Positions 42,350 to 49,281 of a stretch of 49,281 bases of DNA are shown here, piece by piece; position 1 is the first letter of the stretch, and each line of letters opens with the position of its first letter. The notes beneath the pieces are model-generated. The model worked only from the letters and a program-made list of their open reading frames with translations, searched no databases and was not told where the DNA came from. This stretch comes from Shewanella litoralis. GTDB lineage: Bacteria; Pseudomonadota; Gammaproteobacteria; Enterobacterales; Shewanellaceae. The position numbers and the translations under genes are program-made. The DNA lies in assembly GCF_009828585.1 (NCBI RefSeq), contig NZ_WSRZ01000028.1:1-49281 (forward strand). The letters are read 5' to 3'.

Positions 42350-43891
42350 ATGACTCAGAAACGTCCTTTAGCATTACTTATCCTCGATGGCTGGGGTTAC
42401 AGTGAAGATCCGCAAGACAATGCGGTTTTCCATGCAAACACCCCAGTGCTAGATAAGCTAAATGCACAATATCCTCACAGCTTAATTTCAGGTTCTGGTA
42501 TTGATGTTGGTTTACCAGACGGCCAAATGGGTAACTCTGAAGTTGGCCATATCAATATTGGTTCTGGCCGTATTGTGTATCAAGAACTGACTCGTATCAG
42601 TAAAGCTATTGCTGATCATGAGTTTGAAAAAAATCAGGCGCTTTGTGATGCGGTAGACAAAGCTATAGCAGCCAATGGTGCGGTTCACATCATGGGGCTA
42701 TTGTCTCCTGGTGGCGTACACAGCCACGAAGAGCACATTGAAGCCATGTGCCGTATGGCTGTTGAGCGTGGCGCAAAAAAAGTGTATTTACATGCCTTTT
42801 TAGATGGTCGTGATACGCCACCGCGTAGTGCCAAAAACAGCTTAGTGCATTTTGATGAACTATTTGCCTCATTAGGCCATGGCCGCACGGCATCGATTAT
42901 TGGTCGTTACTTTGCGATGGATCGTGATAATCGTTGGGATCGCGTTTCACAAGCCTACGAACTAATCACAGAAGGCAAAGGCAATTTTAGCTATACAAGC
43001 GCCCCTGAAGCGCTAGAAGCAGCTTATGCTCGTGATGAAAACGATGAGTTTGTTGCTGCATCGACCATTGCTGATAATCAAGGTCAAGTCGCTGAATTAA
43101 ACGACAACGATGCACTTATTTTTATGAATTTCCGTGCTGACCGTGCCCGCCAAATTACCCGTTGTTTCGTCAACCCTGACTTTGATGGTTTTGTTCGTAA
43201 TAAAACCCCAAAAGTCGATTTTGTGATGTTAACTGAGTACGCTGGCGACATTAACGCTGCAGTGGCTTATCCATCAGAAGATCTAGTGAATACTCTGGGC
43301 GAAACCTTGCAAAATCAGGGTAAAACCCAATTGCGTATTTCAGAAACTGAAAAGTATGCACACGTGACGTTCTTCTTTAACGGTGGCAAAGAGGATCCGT
43401 TTGAAGGTGAAGATCGGATTTTAATCCAATCACCTAAAGTGGCGACATACGATTTACAGCCAGAAATGAGTTCTACTGAACTTACCGATAAACTCGTTGC
43501 CGCAATTGAATCAAGCAAATACGATGTGATCATTTGTAACTACCCCAATGGTGACATGGTTGGTCATACGGGTAATTTTGATGCTGCGGTTAAAGCCTGT
43601 GAAGCTGTCGATGCCTGTATTGGACGAGTGGTTGAAGCGTTAGCGAAAGTTGATGGCGAATGCTTGATTACTGCCGATCATGGTAATGCTGAAAAAATGA
43701 AAGATCCTTCTAACGGACAAGCATTCACAGCTCACACCAGTAACTTGGTACCGTTCGTTTATGTTGGCCGTGACGCCACAATAAAAGATGGTGGACGCTT
43801 GAGCGATATCGCGCCAACTATGTTAACCTTGATGGGCCAAAGCATCCCGAAAGAAATGAGCGGACGCTGTATCATTGACCTTAAAGAGTAA
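42350..43891 (+). CDS. gpmM: 2,3-bisphosphoglycerate-independent phosphoglycerate mutase
   Basis: The enzyme interconverts 3- and 2-phosphoglycerate in glycolysis using manganese. The 513-aa protein has the metal ligand Asp13 in LLILDGWG, the phosphorylated Ser63 in [10 protein letters not shown], the [10 protein letters not shown] substrate loop, and the metal site TADHGNAE. The ATG at 42350 is preferred over a TTG two codons earlier and has AAAGG upstream. It is followed after 10 bases by the envC-like gene in a common gene order. Confidence 0.97.
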   Translation: MTQKRPLALLILDGWGYSEDPQDNAVFHANTPVLDKLNAQYPHSLISGSGIDVGLPDGQMGNSEVGHINIGSGRIVYQELTRISKAIADHEFEKNQALCDAVDKAIAANGAVHIMGLLSPGGVHSHEEHIEAMCRMAVERGAKKVYLHAFLDGRDTPPRSAKNSLVHFDELFASLGHGRTASIIGRYFAMDRDNRWDRVSQAYELITEGKGNFSYTSAPEALEAAYARDENDEFVAASTIADNQGQVAELNDNDALIFMNFRADRARQITRCFVNPDFDGFVRNKTPKVDFVMLTEYAGDINAAVAYPSEDLVNTLGETLQNQGKTQLRISETEKYAHVTFFFNGGKEDPFEGEDRILIQSPKVATYDLQPEMSSTELTDKLVAAIESSKYDVIICNYPNGDMVGHTGNFDAAVKACEAVDACIGRVVEALAKVDGECLITADHGNAEKMKDPSNGQAFTAHTSNLVPFVYVGRDATIKDGGRLSDIAPTMLTLMGQSIPKEMSGRCIIDLKE

Positions 43892-43901
43892 ACATTAACT
43901 C

Positions 43902-45035
43902 GTGATAACTCGTTTATTTGTTAAAGCCAGCATAATTGCTGGCTTTCTAATCCTTTCATGTACGGCAAACAGTGCTGACTTGGCCTCACGTCAATCGGCG
44001 TTAAAGTCTATTCAAGCACAAATAAACCAACAACAAAGCTCACTAAAAGATACCGCTAAACAGCGCGAGAAACTGATTAACTTATTAAAAAGTGACGAAC
44101 AAGCCATTGCAAAAGCGGCTCAAAAAGTCAATCAATCACAAGCCTCTCTTGCCGCAGTTAACACTAAATTACGCGAATTAGACAAACAACAAGTCGAGCT
44201 CGCGGCCACAAAAAGTAGCCAACAAGATACCTTATCAAAGCAATTATCTAGTGCCTACCTTGCCGGTAATCATGACTACACAAAAATGATGCTCAATCAG
44301 CAAAACCCTGCCACCGTTGAACGAATGCTGGCGTATTATCAATTCTTAAACAGTGCCCGAATTCAAGCGATTAAACAGCTAAAGCAAACCAGCATTGATT
44401 TAGACAAAGTGAAGCAACAGCAAGTAGCTTCGCAACAAAAGCTCAATGCTTTGGTGATTGAGCAAAAAAGGCAGGCACAACAATTATCAAAAGAACAAGG
44501 ACAGCGTAAACAAACGCTAACGCAACTTCAGCGGACCTTGTCGAGTAAAGGTGCTGAGCTCGAACAGTTACAAATAGAAGAAGCCAGTTTAAAACGGATT
44601 GTTCAACAAGCCATGGTAACGGCTAAAGCCAACCCCACTATGGACGGCTTAGCCAATCAACGCGGCAAGTTAAAGTGGCCGACTAAAGGCCGTATGAGCA
44701 AGCGCTTTGGCAGCAGGCGCTCAGGACAAATAGTCTGGAAAGGTAGCGTATTGTCCGCACCTGAAGGGCAAAACATTTATGCTGTAGCATCAGGTAAAGT
44801 CATTTATGCCGACTGGTTACGTGGGTTTGGTATGGTATTGGTTATTGACCACGGCAAAGGCTATATGAGCTTATATGGTCATGCACAAACATTGCTAAGA
44901 CAACCAGGCGACATGGTTAAAAGCGGAGAATCTATTGCATTAGTGGGTAGCTCGGGTGGACAAAGCGAACCAGGATTATATTTCGAGATACGCAATAAAG
45001 GCCAGGCTGTAGACCCTGCTTATTACTGTCGCTAA
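43902..45035 (+). CDS. envC: Murein hydrolase activator EnvC
   Basis: EnvC activates cell-wall amidases at the division septum. The 377-aa protein has a signal peptide cut near residue 24 (SCTANS), a long coiled coil (about 30-245), and a C-terminal LytM (M23-like) domain. The LytM domain lacks the zinc ligands (YFEIR replaces HFEIR), as expected of EnvC, which binds amidases rather than cutting murein. It starts with GTG and has a weak ribosome site, so coupling to gpmM upstream is likely. Confidence 0.93.
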   Translation: MITRLFVKASIIAGFLILSCTANSADLASRQSALKSIQAQINQQQSSLKDTAKQREKLINLLKSDEQAIAKAAQKVNQSQASLAAVNTKLRELDKQQVELAATKSSQQDTLSKQLSSAYLAGNHDYTKMMLNQQNPATVERMLAYYQFLNSARIQAIKQLKQTSIDLDKVKQQQVASQQKLNALVIEQKRQAQQLSKEQGQRKQTLTQLQRTLSSKGAELEQLQIEEASLKRIVQQAMVTAKANPTMDGLANQRGKLKWPTKGRMSKRFGSRRSGQIVWKGSVLSAPEGQNIYAVASGKVIYADWLRGFGMVLVIDHGKGYMSLYGHAQTLLRQPGDMVKSGESIALVGSSGGQSEPGLYFEIRNKGQAVDPAYYCR

Positions 45036-45167
45036 GGTTTTCGTGATGCCTTATTTTAATAAACAATTGCACTGCTAACTCACAAGTCGTTTTAGGCTGT
45101 AAATTGTAACTATAAATCGACCGAATGAATAATCAGATATCCATAACCCATAAAAAGATAAGTTAAC

Positions 45168-45926
45168 GTGCGAATTCAATTTATAATTTTACTTTGCTTG
45201 TGCAGTATTTTCCCCGCTAGCGCCGCGAGACTAGCCATTATCATTGATGATATTGGTTATCGGTTAACTGACGAAGCCGCATTAACCCTGCCGCAAAACA
45301 TTACCTTATCTGTATTACCCCATACTCCACTCGGCCAAAAGCTGGCTAACGATGGCCACCAAAAAGGTCATGAAATCATGTTGCATCTACCGATGCAGGC
45401 CTTAAATGGTAAAGCCTTAGGCCCGGGCGGATTAACCAATGACATGAACGAAACACAAATAAAACAACAGCTACAAGCCGCATTTAATAGCATTCCTTTT
45501 GCCAAAGGAGCCAATAACCATATGGGTAGTCTATTAACTCAAATGGATGAGCCTATGTTATGGGTGATGCAAAGCCTAAAACAACAACAATTGTTTTTTG
45601 TCGACAGCGTGACCACTAAGTACACTAAAGCGGGCAATACCGCTAATCAGCTTGGGGTGCCGTTACTAAGACGAGAAGTGTTTTTAGATAATGACATCAG
45701 TCAACGTGGGCTAGAAAAACAATTTAAGGTGATCATTGAGCGAACAAAACAACAAGGTAAGTTAGTAGCCATTGCCCACCCTTACCCTGAAACCATTCGT
45801 TTTTTACGGGCTAACATCGCCCGCTTAGAGGCCAATGGCATTATATTAGTGCATACATCTCAGTTATTTGATGACATCAATGTTGCCACTTCAAATCGCA
45901 CTAATCCAACTGCAACACTGAAATAG
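45168..45926 (+). CDS. Divergent polysaccharide deacetylase (YibQ-like)
   Basis: The 252-aa protein has a signal peptide (FIILLCLCSIFPASA) and a divergent polysaccharide-deacetylase domain with IIIDDIGY, MLHLPMQ and NHMGS, family features of YibQ/DUF610 proteins exported to the periplasm. It starts with GTG. It follows envC, matching the gpmM-envC-yibQ order of E. coli. Its last 26 bases overlap the end of the convergent nsrR gene. Confidence 0.9.
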   Translation: MRIQFIILLCLCSIFPASAARLAIIIDDIGYRLTDEAALTLPQNITLSVLPHTPLGQKLANDGHQKGHEIMLHLPMQALNGKALGPGGLTNDMNETQIKQQLQAAFNSIPFAKGANNHMGSLLTQMDEPMLWVMQSLKQQQLFFVDSVTTKYTKAGNTANQLGVPLLRREVFLDNDISQRGLEKQFKVIIERTKQQGKLVAIAHPYPETIRFLRANIARLEANGIILVHTSQLFDDINVATSNRTNPTATLK

Positions 45927-46356
45927 ACAAGTCAGGTAACGTTGCCAAAATATCAGACCGATTATCAACAATATCAGCCAAAGTATATTGATCGAGTACC
46001 GCCAGATATGCGGCTACAGCTTTACCTAGCACACCTTTGAGTTTACAAATAGGCGTAAAGCGGCAATAAGGCGATTCACAATCAATTGGTGCAAGCGAAT
46101 GCTCTAAATCACGTACCAATTGGCCTAAATGGAGCTGATCAGCAGTTTTTGCAAGCTTGAACCCACCACTTTTACCGCGAATAGTCTGCAAATAGCCCAG
46201 CTTTCCTAACTGATGAATAATTTTAGCCACGTGATTCGACGATAAATCAAATACGCTGGTGACTTCTGCAATTCGAAACAAGGTTTCTCGCTCTGGTTGC
46301 ACCGCGAGATACATTAAAATCCGAATACCAAAATCTGTATATCGAGTCAGTTGCAT
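45901..46356 (-). CDS. nsrR: Nitric-oxide-sensing repressor NsrR (Rrf2 family)
   Basis: NsrR is an iron-sulfur repressor released by nitric oxide; it controls NO detoxification genes. The 151-aa protein has the Rrf2 winged helix (MQLTRYTDFGIRILMYLA at the start) and cluster ligands Cys93, Cys98 and Cys104 in the spacing of E. coli NsrR. It lies 35 bases behind the YkgJ-like gene on the same strand, so they are probably co-transcribed. It has no good ribosome site. Its 3' end overlaps the deacetylase gene. Confidence 0.93.
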   Translation of the reverse strand: MQLTRYTDFGIRILMYLAVQPERETLFRIAEVTSVFDLSSNHVAKIIHQLGKLGYLQTIRGKSGGFKLAKTADQLHLGQLVRDLEHSLAPIDCESPYCRFTPICKLKGVLGKAVAAYLAVLDQYTLADIVDNRSDILATLPDLSISVLQLD

Positions 46357-46391
46357 GATTTAAATTGCCCAAAATAAATAATAATCAAAGG

Positions 46392-46643
46392 TTAGCATGT
46401 CGAAGACTCTAAATCAGTGATCAACCATAAAGCTTGCTCATTTGTGGTACCACAAACCTCAATACTTGCTGAAAACGCTCCGCAAACAGCTGGTCGTTCT
46501 GGCTGCCCAAAAATCAAACACAGGTTGTCGTCATCCAATTGAATACAACGCACTCCTGCAGGTTTGCCATTTGGCATCCCTGGAATGGGGCTAGTAATTG
46601 AAGGGGCAATGCAGCAAGCACCACAACCTAGACGGCAATGCAT
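46392..46643 (-). CDS. YkgJ-family cysteine-cluster protein
   Basis: The 83-aa protein has a cysteine cluster near the N-terminus (CRLGCGACCIAP), further Cys in VRCIQL and LCLIF, and RPAVCGAF, the pattern of YkgJ/UPF0153 proteins that probably bind a metal or iron-sulfur centre. The function is unknown. It lies just upstream of nsrR on the same strand. Confidence 0.88.
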   Translation of the reverse strand: MHCRLGCGACCIAPSITSPIPGMPNGKPAGVRCIQLDDDNLCLIFGQPERPAVCGAFSASIEVCGTTNEQALWLITDLESSTC

Positions 46644-46763
46644 ATTTATTCCTACTGATTATAGCTACAGATTTATTTAAAAAACAACGTCATATAGACA
46701 TGTTTAATTACATTATTTGAACACGCAATAATTGAAACAACAGGCAAGCTGAGGCAAGTTATC

Positions 46764-46846
46764 TGTGATACATTTTTCATCAACACTCATCAGATCACAT
46801 TTTCAGTTGTTAAGCGTTAAACCGACAACAGTCCTAGTGGTACAGT
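46764..46846 (+). promoter_or_regulatory. Candidate rihA promoter with a weak CRP-like half site
   Basis: TTAAAC at 46817 and TACAGT at 46841 with an 18-base spacer form a plausible promoter 31 bases before rihA. Upstream, TGTGA-N6-TTTCA at 46764-46779 matches the CRP consensus in only one arm; regulation by CRP is a guess. Confidence 0.3.
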
Positions 46847-46876
46847 AGACTTTTTTGATAAATAAGGAAATTACCA

Positions 46877-47809
46877 ATGAAACGCCCAGTTATTCTCGAT
46901 TGCGACCCGGGTCATGATGATGCCATCTCATTAATTCTAGCACTAAGCTCAGACCAATTAGACGTCCTCGCGGTGACAACCAGCGCCGGTAATCAAACAC
47001 CAGATAAGACCCTCAATAATGCCTTACGCGTACTGACCTTACTCGGCCGTCATGATATACCTGTAGCAGCCGGAGCACCTAAACCTTTAGCACGCGAATT
47101 GATCATTGCAGACAATGTGCATGGAGAAAGCGGCCTTGATGGCCCTAAATTACCCGATCCCGCATTTGCTCCTGTCAGCCAAACGGCCATAGAATTAATG
47201 GCCGAGAAAGTCAAAAACAGTCAACAACCGGTTACGCTGGTTCCTACCGGCCCATTAACTAATATTGCGCTATTTTTATCCGCTCATCCAGAGCTACATC
47301 ATAACATCGACAGTATTGTACTGATGGGTGGTGCTGCAGGTGTCGGTAATTGGACTCCAGCGGCTGAATTCAATATTTTTGTCGACCCTGAAGCCGCTGA
47401 CATGGTGTTTAAATCGGGTATTCCTATTGTGATGTGTGGCTTAGATGTTACTCATGAAGCACAGATTATGGATGAGGACATTGAGCGTATTAGAGCAATT
47501 AATAATCCTGTCGCTCAATGCGTTGCTGAACTGCTCGACTTCTTTATGATTTATCATCGCGATCCTAAATGGGGTTTTACTGGTGCGCCACTGCATGACC
47601 CTTGCACCATTGCCTGGTTGTTAAATCCATCCTTATTTACCACAGTAGATTGTTGGGTTGGCGTTGAAACAAAAGGTGAACACACTCAAGGCATGACAGT
47701 TGTAGACCGTTATCAATTAACAGGAAAACCGCACAATACCAAAGTCTTGTTTAATATAAACCGTAAAGGTTTTGTCGACTTTATCGTAGAGCGACTAAAC
47801 GATTACTAA
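46877..47809 (+). CDS. rihA: Ribonucleoside hydrolase RihA
   Basis: RihA cleaves pyrimidine ribonucleosides to base and ribose. The 310-aa protein is an inosine-uridine-preferring nucleoside hydrolase: the calcium site DCDPGHDDA at 8-16, the substrate loop [11 protein letters not shown], and the [14 protein letters not shown] motif; it closely follows the E. coli RihA pattern along its length. AAGGA precedes the ATG. rbsK follows after 49 bases, so released ribose can be phosphorylated at once. Confidence 0.95.
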   Translation: MKRPVILDCDPGHDDAISLILALSSDQLDVLAVTTSAGNQTPDKTLNNALRVLTLLGRHDIPVAAGAPKPLARELIIADNVHGESGLDGPKLPDPAFAPVSQTAIELMAEKVKNSQQPVTLVPTGPLTNIALFLSAHPELHHNIDSIVLMGGAAGVGNWTPAAEFNIFVDPEAADMVFKSGIPIVMCGLDVTHEAQIMDEDIERIRAINNPVAQCVAELLDFFMIYHRDPKWGFTGAPLHDPCTIAWLLNPSLFTTVDCWVGVETKGEHTQGMTVVDRYQLTGKPHNTKVLFNINRKGFVDFIVERLNDY

Positions 47810-47858
47810 CCCCAAAATGTCATGTCGATTGATATCTACATGGTAATAAAGGAAAAGC

Positions 47859-48770
47859 ATGAGCACTTTATTAGTTGTCGGTAGCGCCAATGCCGATCAT
47901 GTCCTGACTTTTGATGATCTTCCCCAGGCCGGAGAAACCTTAATCTGCCAACAATATCGCCTTGAACTTGGTGGCAAAGGAGCAAATCAAGCTGTAGCCG
48001 CTGCACGCTTACGTGGTTTACAACAAACGGTTAGCTTTATCTCTGCTCTTGGTGACGACGCTAATGCCAAAATGATGCGCGACGCATGGGCCTCTGATGG
48101 AATCGATCTAACGGGTTGCTATCAGATACCAGGCCAAAGTACTGGAACAGCGATGATTTTTGTTAATCAACAAGGTGAAAATAGCATTGGAGTTGTTACG
48201 GGGGCTAATGCCTACCTCTCATCTGAACACTGTCAACAACAGCAGACTAAGTTTGCTCAAGCAAGTTACATGTTAATCCAACTAGAAACGTCATTAGAAA
48301 GTGTTAAGGCAGCATTACAACTTGCAAGACAACATCAATGCATCAGCATACTCAATCCTGCGCCAGCAGCTATGTTGAGCAAAGAACTACTTAGCTTAGT
48401 CGACATTATTACACCAAATGAAACAGAAGCTTATGCATTAACAGGAGTAGAGATAAGTGACGAATTAAGCGCCTCAAAAGCAGCTGATTACTTTCATCAA
48501 CAGGGTATCAATAAAGTTGTAATCACCCTAGGTAGCAAAGGTGCTTATGTTAGTGAACAAGGTAAAGGGCAACTCATACCTGCACCAATAGTTAATGCTA
48601 TCGATACTGTCGCGGCGGGAGATACATTTAATGGCGCACTGATGGTGGCATTAGATGAAGGTAAATCGCTGCAAGAAGCAGTAATTTTTGCTAATAAAGC
48701 CTCATCAATTGCGGTTACCCGTCATGGAGCACAAAGCAGTATTCCATACCGAGATCAGTTAAATAATTGA
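47859..48770 (+). CDS. rbsK: Ribokinase
   Basis: Ribokinase phosphorylates ribose to ribose-5-phosphate. The 303-aa protein is a PfkB-family kinase with the GGKGANQAVAAARL motif near 38-51 and the C-terminal DTVAAGDTFNGAL anion-hole motif with the catalytic Asp. It lies behind rihA and completes a nucleoside salvage route. A terminator follows. Confidence 0.94.
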   Translation: MSTLLVVGSANADHVLTFDDLPQAGETLICQQYRLELGGKGANQAVAAARLRGLQQTVSFISALGDDANAKMMRDAWASDGIDLTGCYQIPGQSTGTAMIFVNQQGENSIGVVTGANAYLSSEHCQQQQTKFAQASYMLIQLETSLESVKAALQLARQHQCISILNPAPAAMLSKELLSLVDIITPNETEAYALTGVEISDELSASKAADYFHQQGINKVVITLGSKGAYVSEQGKGQLIPAPIVNAIDTVAAGDTFNGALMVALDEGKSLQEAVIFANKASSIAVTRHGAQSSIPYRDQLNN

Positions 48771-48792
48771 TATCAAGTTCTACACAACAAAG

Positions 48793-48820
48793 AGCCTCGC
48801 CTAAATGACGAGGCTTTTTG
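48793..48820 (+). terminator. Terminator of rihA-rbsK
   Basis: A 7-bp stem (AGCCTCG / CGAGGCT) with a 9-base loop is followed by a T-run. Confidence 0.85.
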
Positions 48821-48940
48821 TCATTGTCGGAGCCAACAATGATCGTAATATAAGTGAACTCGCGAGGAACGGCATGACAAGTCGTCTGCGGTACATATAT
48901 AGTGCTGCAAACGGCATTTCCACACTCAAATTTCAGATAC

Positions 48941-48972
48941 GAAAAAGGCCTTTGCATTACTGCAAAGGCCTT
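48941..48972 (-). terminator. Terminator of the rrn operon
   Basis: On the minus strand AAGGCCTTTGCA and TGCAAAGGCCTT form a 12-bp perfect stem with a 4-base loop, followed by TTTC. It lies 11 bases after tRNA-Asp. Confidence 0.9.
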
Positions 48973-48982
48973 CATCTTAAGT

Positions 48983-49059
48983 TGGCGGAGCGGACGGGAC
49001 TCGAACCCGCGACCCCCGGCGTGACAGGCCGGTATTCTAACCAACTGAACTACCGCTCC
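48983..49059 (-). tRNA. tRNA-Asp (GTC)
   Basis: The 77-base gene folds as a complete tRNA: acceptor stem GGAGCGG/CCGCTCC, T-arm GGTTCGAGTCC, anticodon loop with GTC, and encoded CCA. It is the distal tRNA of a rRNA operon transcribed leftward, as in several gammaproteobacterial rrn operons. Confidence 0.98.
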
Positions 49060-49162
49060 TTTAGCAAATTGCTTACGCAGGATGCTAAATGCTTTTTAAG
49101 TCGCTAGTATGTCATAACCAGGAGACTTGCTCTTTCAAGCATCTCTTAACGAGATAATTAGG

Positions 49163-49281
49163 CGTCTGGAAATGACCTACTCTCACATGGGGAGACCCCA
49201 CACTACCATCGGCGATACTGTGTTTCACTTCTGAGTTCGGAATGGGATCAGGTGGGACCACAGCTCTATGGTTTCCAGACA
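49163..49281 (-). rRNA. 5S ribosomal RNA, at the window edge
   Basis: The complement reads TGTCTGGAAACCATAGAGC at its start and ends with TTTCCAGAC, which pair to close the molecule; the internal segment CCATTCCGAACTCAGAAG is the universal 5S core. About 118 bases are present, so the gene is essentially complete. The rest of the rrn operon lies to the right of the window. Confidence 0.97.

Noticed and set aside
48715-49107. Protein-coding frames across the end of rbsK and tRNA-Asp
   Set aside because: They run through a complete tRNA and two terminators on both strands and have no family resemblance.

Overview
The window looks like a chromosome segment of a marine gammaproteobacterium of the order Alteromonadales, most likely Shewanella. 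The reasons are the gpsA-secB-rhodanese / gpmM-envC-deacetylase neighbourhood, an E. coli-like RihA and NsrR, an MshA-type pilin, an arsenate operon built on ArsJ with an ArsC-ArsR fusion, and a rRNA operon ending in 5S rRNA and tRNA-Asp. The genus is an inference from gene content; no database search was possible.

Layout. 1-5049: a possible partial lipoprotein, an unknown 101-aa protein, a long-chain acyl-CoA synthetase, and a YtrA-type GntR / ABC ATPase / membrane-protein operon, all on the minus strand. 5144-8966: secreted tripeptidyl-peptidase-like hydrolase, NatA/NatB-like ABC exporter and a PspB-like small membrane protein. 9098-15900: mogA, an orphan MSHA-like pilin, then a TetR gene divergent from an RND efflux pair, with three TACC-N4-GGTA sites around the efflux promoter. 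15971-23821: a complete sucrose locus (TonB-dependent receptor, MFS permease, sucrose phosphorylase, fructokinase, LacI regulator) with two identical 18-bp palindromes at its promoters. Sucrose crosses the outer membrane through the receptor and the inner membrane through the permease, is phosphorolysed to glucose-1-phosphate and fructose, and the fructose is phosphorylated by the kinase.

24030-32817 is an accessory and envelope-stress region: an NlpC/P60 lipoprotein, a NemR-like TetR gene, small lipoproteins, an OsmY-like BON protein, a sigma-54 activator, a block of repeats, a dual-specificity phosphatase / diacylglycerol kinase fusion and a DUF1328 protein. The repeat block (28831-30582) holds two REP-like hairpins, an 8-bp microsatellite, and two inverted, hairpin-rich elements of about 300-330 bp flanking an orphan gene. 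Sigma-54-type promoters appear upstream of both the BON gene and the DUF1328 gene, so the activator at 27460 may control a small envelope-stress regulon.

33193-36904 is an arsenate-resistance operon on the minus strand (ArsC-ArsR fusion, phosphatase, GAPDH, ArsJ) with a 28-bp inverted repeat covering its promoter. 37240-38629 is a DmeF-like metal exporter followed by a MarR gene. 38681-46643 is core housekeeping (YhiN-like flavoprotein, gpsA, secB, rhodanese, gpmM, envC, deacetylase, nsrR, a YkgJ-like protein). 46877-48770 is rihA-rbsK, a nucleoside-to-ribose-5-phosphate salvage pair. The window ends in the distal part of an rrn operon on the minus strand (5S rRNA, tRNA-Asp, terminator).

Most of the window is ordinary, well-packed core and accessory sequence. 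The least explained parts are the paired hairpin elements at 28944-30582, the inferred sigma-54 regulon, and an 18-bp repeat array inside the first membrane helix of the phosphatase/kinase fusion.
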